Shown piece after piece: positions 20,464 to 29,556 of a stretch of 64,000 nucleotides of DNA. The stretch is taken from contig JAJYZP010000001.1 in assembly GCA_021799875.1 (NCBI GenBank), positions 1 to 64,000 of the forward strand. Reading direction: 5' to 3'. Position numbers and translations under genes: made by a program. The stretch's first letter is position 1, and each line of letters opens with the position of its first letter. The stretch is from Actinomycetes bacterium. GTDB lineage: Bacteria > Actinomycetota > Acidimicrobiia > Acidimicrobiales > Acidimicrobiaceae. Below the pieces are notes generated by a model, which searched no databases, was not told where the DNA came from, and was given only the letters and a program-made list of their open reading frames with translations.

Positions 20464-21699
20464 CGTTGCACGACGGTCACTTCTAGGCCTCTCAGCCAAG
20501 TCGATCATCTCGTAGGTACCGCAACCGAACCTTCTTCGACGTCAGCCATCAGCGGCCGCATAGCAGCTTTATACGGACCAGCCTCAAGTCGCCTGCTTGG
20601 TTGATTCCGCCGTGACAGACCGATCTCCTTGCCCATAGAAACCGTAGGATCGAGACGGCTCTACGGTCGACTCTTTACAAGTGAGTCAATCTCGAATCGT
20701 CAAAGACAAACGAGAGAGAAACCCCATCGTCGTCCCGTCCAACCTCGTAGAGCCGAACCCGCCACTCGTTAAGATATCGACTGAAGACCGCTATCAACCG
20801 AGTACGTTGGCCAAGCAAGGACCTCCTGCTACCGTCAGCTCTTTCAAGACCATTTCTGTGGAGATCGCTCGTCAGCCAGACCGTTTCCCGCCGACGGTAG
20901 TCACCACAAGTTCTCTCAACTCTCACACGACCACTCAGAACGTGAGCTTGGGTCTGCCCACACCACAGAGGACTCAGATGTTCGTCATCGAGGCCCGCTC
21001 GCGCTCTCGATCTTCGCAGAGTACCCCACCCTTCCTCGCTTTCCCGGCCTTCACTCTCTCAATTCCACCACAACCTTGCAAACCTAGGTCTGACCCAGGA
21101 GCGCCAAACCCGATGGCATCGCTGAAGTCCAGCAGCGAAGCGGCGTGCGACAGAACATCGTATGATTCACGACGGAATCTATGTGGGCTCCGACCAAGAA
21201 TGGTCTCACCATAGGAGCGATTGCACTCTGCCCACGTACGCTGCAACAATATCGAGGCCGCACGACCGCCGAAGCCCTCTCGATCTACCCACCGTGTCAC
21301 CTGAGATCAGGAGCGATCTCGCCACCGTTCTGCTTCACTCACGCTCGCTCCGAGCTCTCCTTCGACCCATCGCCGTAAGAACAACAGATCCAATCGCTCT
21401 CGTCCCCCATCGACGATCTGGTAGCGCAACGGTCACCGGTCCGGCACACGAAATCCGTCCTCTCAAACTGCAGATAGACCGAGAGTGAAGGTCGCCGTGC
21501 ACCGTCGAGGACTCAAGCGATAACAAGGCCTACCTTTGAGCACAAGCACGCCGCTCAACTGGCCGGCTACGGTCGGTACAATCGCCTTTACAGCGGTCAC
21601 GCACAGGTACCGAGACACAATCGGCAATCGCTGACTCAGTTGCTCTCCAAAATGAAGCGAGCAATACCGATGCAAAGAGAGTTGAGCTGCAAGCTAGTA
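20464..21699. other. 1.24 kb without a convincing gene
   Basis: Only short overlapping frames on both strands, none with a family signature or a good ribosome site. A minus-strand frame at 20974-21300 has protein-like composition, with a segment SYDVLSHAASLLDFSDAIG, but its ends are unsupported. It may be a gene remnant. Confidence 0.5.
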
Positions 21700-22863
21700 C
21701 TAGGACTGTGACCTGGAGGACACACCAAACTTCTTCGAGAGAATCTCCAGTTGTACCTCGTCGGTACCGCCTCCAATCCGCAGAATTCGGGCGTCCCTGA
21801 AGTGTCGTGAAATCGGGGTCTCCTCCACGTATCCGGAGCCCCCGAAGAGCTGAACTGCTTCATCGACTACCCGATTCGCCGTCACCGCTGCAAGATACTT
21901 CGCTGCCGCAACCGAACGAGCTGCATCGCCATGGCCAGACTTCAACCGATCTGCTGCTTGATACACCAAGAGCCGGGCGGCATCGAGCTCGATCTCCATC
22001 ACAGCTAGCCGGTGTCGAAGTGTCTGGAAACGTCCGAGGGGTTCTCCAAATGCGGACCTCTGCATCAACCGCTCCTGGCAGAGTTTGACACACTCTAGAC
22101 CATGTCCGATCCCCATAGCGGCAAGAATGACCCTCTCAAGTTGGAAAGCCTCCATGATCTGATAGAAACCACGGTTCTCTTCGCCCAGCAGGGCGCCGGC
22201 CGAGACCTGGACATTATCGAGGAAAACCTCGCGCGTATCGGAGGAGTGCCATCCCATCTTCGGCAAGGGCGGGCCGAAACTTACTCCCGGTGCTGAAGTC
22301 GGGACAAGGAAGGTCGAGATACCCTTGTGACCTCGGTCTTCCCCTGTTCGAGCAGCAAGGACCAAGACATCAGCGATGCCGGCATTGGTGATGTAGAGCT
22401 TGTGACCGTTGATAGTCCAACCACCCGTGCCATCGCGCTTGGCAGAGGTGCTTAGAGACGCCACATCCGAACCGGTCTCAGGTTCAGTGACCGCAATTGC
22501 AGCGACCAAATCACCACGCGCCACTTGCGGTAGGAACTTAGCTTTCTGCGCCTCATTGCCGTAGCGAACGATATGAGTAGCTGCCATGTAGGAGCTAACC
22601 AAGATCGTCACCGTGATACCACCTGACGCCCGAGCAAACTCCTCTGCGAGAATCGTCACCGCAACTTCGTCGCCATCGCTCCCCTCGTACTCTTCAGGAA
22701 TGAGTAGCCCGAGCATTCCGGCAGCACCTAACTTCTTCCACAAGGACGACGGGAAGGTACCTTGCGCCTCAGAGGACTCTACGAGTGGTCGAACCTCTGC
22801 ATCGACAAAGTCTCGACAGGTCTCAGCAAACGTTACATACGGTTCCTTTAGCTCCCAAGACAC
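21700..22863 (-). CDS. Acyl-CoA dehydrogenase
   Basis: An FAD enzyme that introduces the alpha-beta double bond into acyl-CoA. I set the start at GTG 22863, eight bases after AGAGGAG, giving 388 residues, the usual length. A longer frame to 22962 would run through the operator at 22882-22901 and is less likely. Motifs are [13 protein letters not shown] (FAD/substrate, about 126), YITNAG (about 155), [13 protein letters not shown] (about 270) and the C-terminal [16 protein letters not shown]-type segment (about 338), which contains the usual base region, Glu-Glu-Thr. It is divergent from a TetR gene that probably represses it. The substrate chain length cannot be told from the sequence. Confidence 0.93.
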   Translation of the reverse strand: MSWELKEPYVTFAETCRDFVDAEVRPLVESSEAQGTFPSSLWKKLGAAGMLGLLIPEEYEGSDGDEVAVTILAEEFARASGGITVTILVSSYMAATHIVRYGNEAQKAKFLPQVARGDLVAAIAVTEPETGSDVASLSTSAKRDGTGGWTINGHKLYITNAGIADVLVLAARTGEDRGHKGISTFLVPTSAPGVSFGPPLPKMGWHSSDTREVFLDNVQVSAGALLGEENRGFYQIMEAFQLERVILAAMGIGHGLECVKLCQERLMQRSAFGEPLGRFQTLRHRLAVMEIELDAARLLVYQAADRLKSGHGDAARSVAAAKYLAAVTANRVVDEAVQLFGGSGYVEETPISRHFRDARILRIGGGTDEVQLEILSKKFGVSSRSQS

Positions 22864-22881
22864 CGCAGATACTCCTCTCTC

Positions 22882-22901
22882 GACCGACCGGTAGGTTGGT
22901 C
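22882..22901. promoter_or_regulatory. TetR-type operator between acyl-CoA dehydrogenase and its regulator
   Basis: A 20-base imperfect palindrome: GACCGACC, four-base centre GGTA, GGTTGGTC (one mismatch between the arms). It lies 19 bases upstream of the dehydrogenase GTG and 85 bases upstream of the TetR start. GACCG/CGGTC-type palindromes are common operators of TetR regulators of fatty-acid genes; the assignment to this regulator is inference from position. Confidence 0.55.
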
Positions 22902-22985
22902 CAACTCCTCTTGATTCTAGATCTCGGAGAAGCATTTGTTGCAGCGTCAAGCTCAAAGACACCCGAGAGGTAGTCTTGAGTCATC

Positions 22986-23636
22986 GTGGAAGGCCAACAG
23001 CGAACGTCAAGAGGACCTGGCTCCTCCTCTCGGGCAGACGACCAAAGACAGCGGATCGGGGCCCTGGCGGCCAACATATTTGGAGTCCAGGGATATCGCG
23101 CCACATCAATGACCGAGATAGCGGCCGCCGCTCAGCTCGCTAAGCCAACCCTCTACCACTACTTTCGCTCCAAAGAGGAGCTTCTAGTAAGGATCTACGA
23201 GGAGGTACTCGACGAGAGTCTGGCCAGTGTCGAGGCGATCTCAAACTCCAACCCAGATCCACTCCAAGCACTGAAGGAAATACTCACTCAACGGGTCGTC
23301 TATACGTGTGAGAATCAGCAACTACTTAAGATCTGCTTCGAAGAGGAGAACGAACTACCACCGCACCTTACCGAAACGCTCTTCAGGCGACGTAGGGCAT
23401 TGGAAGAGGTGATCCTCCATCGACTCGCTCAGCTGCTTGACGCAAAGAACGCAACGCTTGCGGTAGCTCCCCGTATCTACGTGAACGCTTGCCTCGGCGC
23501 AGTGAACTGGGTCTACAAGTGGTACGACCCCCACGGAGCACGCACCCCTACGGAACTCGGCAACGATATCGCAAATCTCTTGCTAGCGCCTCTGCGAGAG
23601 CTCACACTCGTTAACCAGTACGGAGACCTTCAGTAA
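22986..23636 (+). CDS. TetR-family regulator, likely of the divergent acyl-CoA dehydrogenase
   Basis: A 216-residue repressor. The N-terminal helix-turn-helix (about 22-68) is clear: NIFGVQGYRATSMTEIAAAA then KPTLYHYFRSKEELL. The C-terminal ligand domain resembles the KstR2/FadR-like group. It starts at GTG 22986, with an SD-like GAGAGG about 14 bases upstream. It is divergent from an acyl-CoA dehydrogenase and shares a 122-base region with it, which contains a palindrome. By family analogy it probably senses an acyl-CoA. Confidence 0.88.
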   Translation: MEGQQRTSRGPGSSSRADDQRQRIGALAANIFGVQGYRATSMTEIAAAAQLAKPTLYHYFRSKEELLVRIYEEVLDESLASVEAISNSNPDPLQALKEILTQRVVYTCENQQLLKICFEEENELPPHLTETLFRRRRALEEVILHRLAQLLDAKNATLAVAPRIYVNACLGAVNWVYKWYDPHGARTPTELGNDIANLLLAPLRELTLVNQYGDLQ

Positions 23637-23666
23637 ATCACCCAAGTGGGTCCGATTGCGGTCGTG

Positions 23667-25127
23667 TCAGTGCCTCTGGAGAAAAGACGCTCGACACCCC
23701 TCCCCACAGAAGTAATAGGTCTCACCGCCCACCTCGGCCGACAACGTCCCCGGCGATATCTCGACGGTCATGTGGCAGATTGGATCTTCGGCGTAACGTT
23801 CCGTCTGGGAGCGGAGATTATCTGTCACAGTACTAACATTCGATCGCTCCAAATACCGAGATGGATCCAGTACAAAACGCTCTTGACAATGTTCGGAGCA
23901 GAAGTAGTACGTGTGGCCATCGAGTTCGAGCCTCGCAGGCGCAGTCTCCGTCTCAACCTGCATCCCACAGATTACGTCTCGGGCATAGCGGTTATCGGTG
24001 CTCCATCGATCTCGATTGTGAGCCAGATAGTACATCCCAGCCACAACGACCAGTGCCAGAAGATCGAGTACCGTCGTACCATTGAAGCCAAAAGTCGCTG
24101 CGCTGACGATAACTCGGGGGTGCGAGGTCGGCGTGAGTCCGAGAACAGAAAAAAGGGCCTCTGTCGCAAGTCCAGCAAGCGCCATCACGACCCAAGACAC
24201 ACCGAGCATCCATGTCATGACCACTGGACCGTACTGTCTTCGGTAGATCAGCAACAGTGGCAGCGTGATCAGATCTGCAAAGATGAAGCTAATGACACCC
24301 CCGAAGCTAATTCCGCCGCTCCAAAGAGCCGCAGCGAGAGGGAGATTACCGACCGAACACACGAAGCTCACGATTGCAACCAGCGGACCTAGAAATGCGT
24401 TTTCCACGGAGGTCAACGCTCCGTGACCGGAGACGAAGAGCGCCGACCACAGATGCACCGGTACGAGCGCACTCAAGTACCCGGCGATCAGGAAACCAAT
24501 GACGAGCTCCTTGCGCAACATCTTGAGATCACCAATGGTGTACGTTGCAGCGTCGGCCCATGAACCGATCGAACGAACTTTAACGACAAATTTCACAGCA
24601 CTCTCGCCAGTTTCATGATCCCGCTGGTGAGATCTGTCGGTCCCGCGTACCCGGCGCTCCAATCCTGCGAGTCGTTCTCCTCGAAAGACTGCCGAACCCG
24701 CCAGAGAGAGGAGAACGATCATGATCAATCCGCCCACAATCTCCGCCGCCAAGAAGGGCCAGCCGAGAAGGACGAGAAGGACGATGCCAAGTTCGAGTAC
24801 GAGATTAGTGGAGGCGAACATGAAGACCATGGATGTCACGAAGTCCGCTCCACCAGCAAAAAGAGATTTTGCCATTGCCGAAGCGGCGTAAGAACACGAC
24901 GAAGACGCCATGCCAAAGAGCGAGGCTCGCACGAGCGAGATTACTCGACGGTCACCGAGCGATCGACGCAGAGCTCTCTTTGAGATGAAGGCCTGGATAA
25001 AGCCGGAGAGCCCAAACCCAAATACCAGCGCCCACAGCGTAGCCCAGACCATCAAGAAGGTCTCTCGCAAGCCATGCCATAGCCCTGTCACGATCGCCAC
25101 TGCAACTATCGGAGTTGGGTGCAACAA
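23667..25127 (-). CDS. Permease (DUF318/UPF0718 type) with two C-terminal YHS metal-binding domains
   Basis: A 486-residue membrane protein. The N-terminal 380 residues hold about eight to ten hydrophobic segments in two halves, the layout of the DUF318 permease family, which includes ArsP-like exporters; the ASSSCSYAA and VCSVGNLPLAA turns are the Cys-containing re-entrant motifs of that family. Two YHS domains follow: DVICGMQVE with YYFCSEHCQERF (about 388-430) and DPICHMTVE with YYFCGEGCRASF (about 447-484). YHS domains bind copper or other soft metals. The upstream csoR-like gene, 41 bases away, implies metal-regulated expression, most likely by copper. The start is a TTG behind GAAAGG; a later GTG is possible. 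Confidence 0.85.
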   Translation of the reverse strand: MLHPTPIVAVAIVTGLWHGLRETFLMVWATLWALVFGFGLSGFIQAFISKRALRRSLGDRRVISLVRASLFGMASSSCSYAASAMAKSLFAGGADFVTSMVFMFASTNLVLELGIVLLVLLGWPFLAAEIVGGLIMIVLLSLAGSAVFRGERLAGLERRVRGTDRSHQRDHETGESAVKFVVKVRSIGSWADAATYTIGDLKMLRKELVIGFLIAGYLSALVPVHLWSALFVSGHGALTSVENAFLGPLVAIVSFVCSVGNLPLAAALWSGGISFGGVISFIFADLITLPLLLIYRRQYGPVVMTWMLGVSWVVMALAGLATEALFSVLGLTPTSHPRVIVSAATFGFNGTTVLDLLALVVVAGMYYLAHNRDRWSTDNRYARDVICGMQVETETAPARLELDGHTYYFCSEHCQERFVLDPSRYLERSNVSTVTDNLRSQTERYAEDPICHMTVEISPGTLSAEVGGETYYFCGEGCRASFLQRH

Positions 25128-25168
25128 AGTACCTTTCGGATCAAGGGCTTCTTCTCAAAGCCCCAGTG

Positions 25169-25450
25169 TTACGAGCGAACGAGCCGAGCAATAGCTGCAT
25201 ATGCCTCGGCAATCTTTTCATCTACCTCGGCCCCGGCGCGATCAACGGCGTCTCGGACGCAGTGCTCAAGGTGCTCCTGAAGCAACTGAAGGGCAACCGC
25301 TTGTAGTGCTCGTGTCGTCGCAGCCACCTGAGTCAAGACATCAATACAGTACGACTCTTCGGCAATCATTCGTTCGAGACCGCGAACTTGGCCTTCGATT
25401 CGTCTCAGTCGATTTCGTAGTACGACTGACGTATTGCTCTCACCCGTCAC
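25169..25450 (-). CDS. csoR: CsoR-family metal-sensing repressor
   Basis: A 93-residue all-helical repressor. The RLRRIEGQVRGLERM segment at the N-terminus is the DNA-binding signature. The metal triad of CsoR is present in the expected spacing: Cys in EESYC, then His and Cys in LEHCV. This favours Cu(I) over the nickel/cobalt set of RcnR. In the family, metal binding releases the operator. It is the first gene of a probable two-gene unit with the YHS permease. It starts at GTG 25450, preceded by a purine-rich AGGGCGGG, with an operator-like palindrome 25 bases upstream. Confidence 0.9.
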   Translation of the reverse strand: MTGESNTSVVLRNRLRRIEGQVRGLERMIAEESYCIDVLTQVAATTRALQAVALQLLQEHLEHCVRDAVDRAGAEVDEKIAEAYAAIARLVRS

Positions 25451-25474
25451 AGTACCCGCCCTCTAACGTCGATA

Positions 25475-25495
25475 CTATACCTCCCCCTAGTATAG
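25475..25495 (-). promoter_or_regulatory. CsoR operator overlapping the promoter
   Basis: Inverted repeat CTATAC, nine-base centre CTCCCCCTA, GTATAG. The AT-rich arms around a C-rich centre are the shape of known CsoR sites. It overlaps -10-like hexamers on the minus strand (TATAGT at 25474-25479 and TATACT at 25489-25494), so repressor binding would occlude RNA polymerase. The position just upstream of csoR suggests autoregulation. Confidence 0.6.
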
Positions 25496-25956
25496 GGTTG
25501 GTGCTCAATCATTAGGGCACTATCCGTCTCTCACCGGACACCTGTGCTCGAGAACCTACGCTCTGCCTTTGCGAACTCCAACTCGAGTTGAACAGAAGCG
25601 TAACCGAGCGATCGACCCACCAGAAGGGTTCGCGAAGAGATTGGCCGAGTTGCGCTCTCGACGCGAAAGGTCATCATTGCGACCATATCAAGCTCTCAAC
25701 TACCACAAAAGCACCAACGAACCTTCAAGGAGCCACTCTTCATGAGCCACATGGAGATCGACGACCCACCTTGGAACGAGTAACTCCGGAGTCTCACCAT
25801 GGTGTCAGTCATCTCCAAGAAGCCCACGCTCTGCCTTGACCGGCCACCGGTTGCGAACTAGGTCAACCCAACGCTTAGGCGAGATATCCCCTTTGTACGA
25901 TGAGCTGGAGCGTTACTGGTCGCAAACCCGTCACAAAGGCGAAAAAACCGCCTTGC
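25496..25956. other. Intergenic region between csoR and the TetR gene
   Basis: Beyond the csoR operator at one end and the TetR promoter at the other, I see only short frames on both strands and no recognisable gene or structured RNA. Confidence 0.5.
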
Positions 25957-25962
25957 TATACT
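25957..25962 (+). promoter_or_regulatory. Extended -10 promoter giving a leaderless mRNA
   Basis: TATACT preceded by TGC (extended -10). It ends six bases before the GTG start at 25969, so transcription would begin at or next to the start codon. There is no Shine-Dalgarno sequence before this GTG. No good -35 is visible, as expected for an extended -10 promoter. Confidence 0.55.
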
Positions 25963-25968
25963 GCTCTC

Positions 25969-26631
25969 GTGCCCGAAAACTCCGGAGGGAAGAGAGAACG
26001 AAAGAAACAGGAGACCCGCAGATCGCTGCTCCTCGCCGCCGCGAAGCTCATCGACGAAAAGGGCTTTGCAGATACGACCGTCCAAGAGATTGCGAGTGAG
26101 GCAGATGTCTCCGAACGAACCTTCTTTCGATACTTTCCGTATAAAGAGGATCTCCTACTTCAAGACCTCATTCGGTACTTCGGAGGGATCGAAAACTCCC
26201 TGAGACGGCAACCGGTCGAGATGGAGCCAATCCACGCTCTTCACCGCGCCATAGATGAATCGATCACACACATCCCAGAGAATCTCCTTGGGCGCTTACT
26301 TCCCGACTCCGCCATGACCGATGCACATGTTGCCGCTCGGCTCGTCACACTCTTCACTACGTTAGAGTCCTCAATCGCATCGATTCTCGATGACCGGCTC
26401 CAAGCTGTCGACCCCACGATGTCGGCCGTGACGAGAAAACGCTATGCCCGATTACTCGCCTTCTGCGCTCTCGGAGCGAGTCGAGCAGCACTGATCTCCT
26501 TCCGCGAAGAGAACCATGTGACTCAAGGTGCAAAACTAGACATGCAAATGATCCTCAATGAGGCCTTCTCGCTCCTGATGAGCGGGTGCATCATCTCCCT
26601 CTCAGATTTTCACCCGAAAGTAGATAACTAG
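25969..26631 (+). CDS. TetR-family transcriptional regulator
   Basis: A 220-residue regulator when started at GTG 25969. The longer frame to 25900 would include the promoter hexamer, so I reject it. The N-terminal helix-turn-helix reads TRRSLLLAAAKLIDEKGFADTTVQEIA then SERTFFRYFPYKEDLL (about 16-62), typical of the AcrR/MftR-like branch (FFRYFP). The C-terminal domain is variable and the ligand is unknown. Its mRNA is probably leaderless. Its stop overlaps the stop of the convergent membrane-protein gene by four bases. No target gene is obvious. Confidence 0.85.
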   Translation: MPENSGGKRERKKQETRRSLLLAAAKLIDEKGFADTTVQEIASEADVSERTFFRYFPYKEDLLLQDLIRYFGGIENSLRRQPVEMEPIHALHRAIDESITHIPENLLGRLLPDSAMTDAHVAARLVTLFTTLESSIASILDDRLQAVDPTMSAVTRKRYARLLAFCALGASRAALISFREENHVTQGAKLDMQMILNEAFSLLMSGCIISLSDFHPKVDN

Positions 26632-27029
26632 GAGACGAGCTGAACGATATCCGCTAGAACAAGGTATGAGACCAGGCCGATAACAAGCAGATATACCACT
26701 GTCATGTGCCACTTATACCGATAGTTCGCCACCCAAAAGCGTCGAATACCGCGAAGATCAAAGAATAAAGCCACGACACCTACCGGTATCCCGATAGCCG
26801 GCCCGACCCCGGCCGTCGCTCCAAGCCCCAAGGCCGGAAGGACGAATGGGAAGATCACGTAGCTCAAGATACATCGCAAACCGGAGATAACCATGGCAAC
26901 AGAGAAGAGCCTTTGAGCATCTTCTTGCTTCTCCAGCGAGGTGTCCACCTCGCTCACTCGCAATAGACGTGAGACTGCTCGATCGGCAGAGGAGCTTCGC
27001 TTAGCCGGACCCTTCGCCAAATCTTCCAC
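26628..27029 (-). CDS. Small membrane protein of unknown function
   Basis: A 133-residue protein. The first 40 residues are charged and cytoplasmic-looking. Then come three hydrophobic segments: about 43-62, 65-88 (rich in Gly/Ala/Pro), and 110-130. A basic loop RGIRRFWVANYRYKW lies between the second and third. Proteins of this shape are common in actinobacteria and none I know has an assigned role. It starts at GTG 27029 with only a weak ribosome site, and is convergent with and overlapping the TetR gene. Confidence 0.7.
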   Translation of the reverse strand: MEDLAKGPAKRSSSADRAVSRLLRVSEVDTSLEKQEDAQRLFSVAMVISGLRCILSYVIFPFVLPALGLGATAGVGPAIGIPVGVVALFFDLRGIRRFWVANYRYKWHMTVVYLLVIGLVSYLVLADIVQLVS

Positions 27030-27982
27030 ACCAATAAGCTTAGATCGACGACCAGGGTATCGGTCAGTTGAGCTCTCACTTTCCTCAGCGATACCTCACG
27101 CACGCAGCTCTACCGCGCCGGAACCCGATGCTAACAATCGTTCAGCTCCTTGACCGATCGCATTACCCAAGTCTCACTGTTTGAGCATCGAAGAGACGAT
27201 CTATCTGAACGACGGATCAGTGAACCAGGCTCGTTGCAACGCCGGCCGCGATCTTCCATCGACCGATATGCGTCTCAAACGCACCGCGTTCCCGCGTCGC
27301 TCTCAACAACCCACCCCGCACTACACCTACGGTCATGAGCTAGTCGCATCAGGGAGCAAAGGCGCTATCGAGTCGCAGTAACGACGAGCGGGGCGTAGCC
27401 AACCCCACGAGGAGAACCGACCGACCAAGATCCAAAGAGTCAGCGTAGAGACACGCACAGCAATGACAACTGCTCCCGCCTGCAACATCGTTCGGTACAA
27501 GAGTAGGCGAGTCGGCGACTGGCATGATCCCAACCTCACGAGGCTCGCCAGCGACCTGAACGACGTGCAAGACGATCGCTGACCTACCAAAGCGAATAGG
27601 CCAGCGACCCATCATGAAGCTCAGTGCTTTTACTTACTTGAGCCGCAACACGTTGCAGAGCACCATAACAGCTTGCGTTGAGACCGCAAATGGGGCCGCT
27701 CGAAGCTTGCCTCTTCCTAGGAGTCAGCTACAAATCTACACCATGGTCGCAACCATGCATTGGACATGCCCGCAGGGTCACCCGCACCTACGTCCCCATG
27801 GGCCGTAGGTCGTCAGTACGACCCACCACGAGGTAGCACAGAGGCCTACTCTCTTTGCTTGCACCACGCAGCCGCTAGAGAGAGCGTCTACACGCTCAGC
27901 ACCAAGTACGATAAGCGGCAACTCTCAAAACGGTCTGCACCTTGGGTGCTCAGAACCACCTCACCGTGGAAGGCAACTAGTC
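27030..27982. other. 0.95 kb without a convincing gene
   Basis: Several frames of 60-90 codons exist on both strands, none with family features or ribosome sites. I see no repeat, strong hairpin or RNA gene. Confidence 0.5.
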
Positions 27983-29071
27983 GTGAACGATGTAGTCGAC
28001 ACCTATAGCTACCAATGTTCAGAGTGTCAACAGGTGCTCCCGGTCGAGACCACGCGCTGGTGCTGCGACTGCGGCGGGGTACTCGAGCTCATAGACCGCT
28101 CTCCACTGAGATCTATCGACCAACTCATTGGCGAAGGGCTGACCTCCTCGCGGTATCTTTCAGCGTTACCGCTCAAAGCTGCATCGCTCGAACGAGTATC
28201 CCTTGGAACCGGCAGAACACCGCTTCTTCGACTCTCCCAGACGCACTACGTTAAGTGCGACCACCTCCTTCCGACCGGCTCGTTCAAAGATCGCGGCGTC
28301 GAAGTCCTCGTTGGAGTGGCCCTTGAGCTCAGTGCACCGAGCATGGTCGTCGACAGCAGCGGAAACGCAGGAGCATCGTTAGCTGCCCACGGTGCTCGAG
28401 CGGAGATCCCAGTTACTGTCTTCGCACCCCGGTCCGCCCCGCTTACCAAACTCTCCCAGGCCAGGTACTATGGTGCAATCGTTAAGCTTGTCGATGGAGA
28501 TCGCGATGCAGTTCGAACCGCTACGATCGAGCACATCGCAAAGACAGGTTCACTCTACGCAAGCCACGTTGAGTCACCGCTTTTTGCTCTCGGTACTCAG
28601 TGTTGGGCCTTTGAAGTCTGGGAGCAGCTAGGTCACGCTCCGTCGCACGTTGTAGTTCCAGTCGGCAATGGAAGCCTTCTGCTTGGAATCTCGAGAGGGT
28701 TCTCCTTGCTTCACTCCTTAGGAGCCATCAACGCGATACCGCAACTGGTAGCGGCCCAAGCCGTCGGTTGGTCCCCACTCGCCGAGAGCGTCGACGGTAC
28801 GATGCCAGTACTCGCTGATGGAATCGCCATTAAGGCCCCACGTCGAATCAAAGAGATGCGACGCCTCACGACGGCTCCTCACGGTTCCGTTATCACCGTG
28901 ACCGACGATGAGATCGTCAATGCCGAACATGAGCTCGCCGGCAAAGGAATCTGGGTCGAACCAACCGCCGCAGTAGCGTGGGCAGCAGCATCACAGCTCC
29001 GGATAGATCCCGCAAACGAGGTGGTGGTCAACCTCGGGGGCGCAGGGTTCAAACGGACTTCGCTGCTTTAG
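27983..29071 (+). CDS. Threonine synthase-like PLP enzyme with N-terminal zinc ribbon
   Basis: A 362-residue fold-type II PLP enzyme. An N-terminal ribbon has Cys pairs CSEC (about 11-14) and CCDCGG (about 27-32). The PLP lysine lies in TGSFKDRG (about 97-104), the SSGNAGASLA phosphate-binding loop follows (about 122), and the PVGNGSLLLG glycine loop lies near 228. These fit threonine synthase class II and its relatives. Length and ribbon match archaeal-type ThrC. No threonine pathway gene adjoins, so a different amino-acid lyase activity is possible. It starts at GTG 27983 behind GGAAGG. Confidence 0.82.
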   Translation: MNDVVDTYSYQCSECQQVLPVETTRWCCDCGGVLELIDRSPLRSIDQLIGEGLTSSRYLSALPLKAASLERVSLGTGRTPLLRLSQTHYVKCDHLLPTGSFKDRGVEVLVGVALELSAPSMVVDSSGNAGASLAAHGARAEIPVTVFAPRSAPLTKLSQARYYGAIVKLVDGDRDAVRTATIEHIAKTGSLYASHVESPLFALGTQCWAFEVWEQLGHAPSHVVVPVGNGSLLLGISRGFSLLHSLGAINAIPQLVAAQAVGWSPLAESVDGTMPVLADGIAIKAPRRIKEMRRLTTAPHGSVITVTDDEIVNAEHELAGKGIWVEPTAAVAWAAASQLRIDPANEVVVNLGGAGFKRTSLL

Positions 29072-29556
29072 ACCCCATTCAAGGGCGCCACCTTGTGCAT
29101 TCCCTGCCTTTGCTAGCCCATGAGCGCCAAGGGCACGGTGCTTCCACCAACCTCAGCCAATCAAGCTAACTCTCAGAGATGTACACGACCCGACCTATCT
29201 TCTTGTCGAGTATTGAACCACAACCACTCCCGAAGAACCGAGGGGCAGCTAGGCCGAGAGCACACGTGTCGTTGCACCCGCTCCGGACAGCCATACGCGA
29301 CGAGCTCTGCCAGGACAGCATCCCGGGAACATGCAAACTACCAGTGGTTCCACACAACGTGGAGGCACCGCTCTCGTAGTCGGCGGAACCCAACGGGTCT
29401 AACGCCAAGCAGAGGTAGCAACGGAGAGCAAAAAGATAAGGCCCATCGTTTGCTCGAGGTTCCGGCCACTCCGACGAACTTATCGGCACACACCCTTACG
29501 GAGCGGATATGGTTAACCTCTAACTACTTCCAACTCCAGTCATCGGAGGATGAGCC
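29072..29556. other. 0.48 kb without a convincing gene
   Basis: Only short frames. A weak CAAGG/CCTTG hairpin lies a few bases after the threonine-synthase-like stop. Nothing else is recognisable before the ribosome site of the aldo/keto reductase. Confidence 0.45.
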
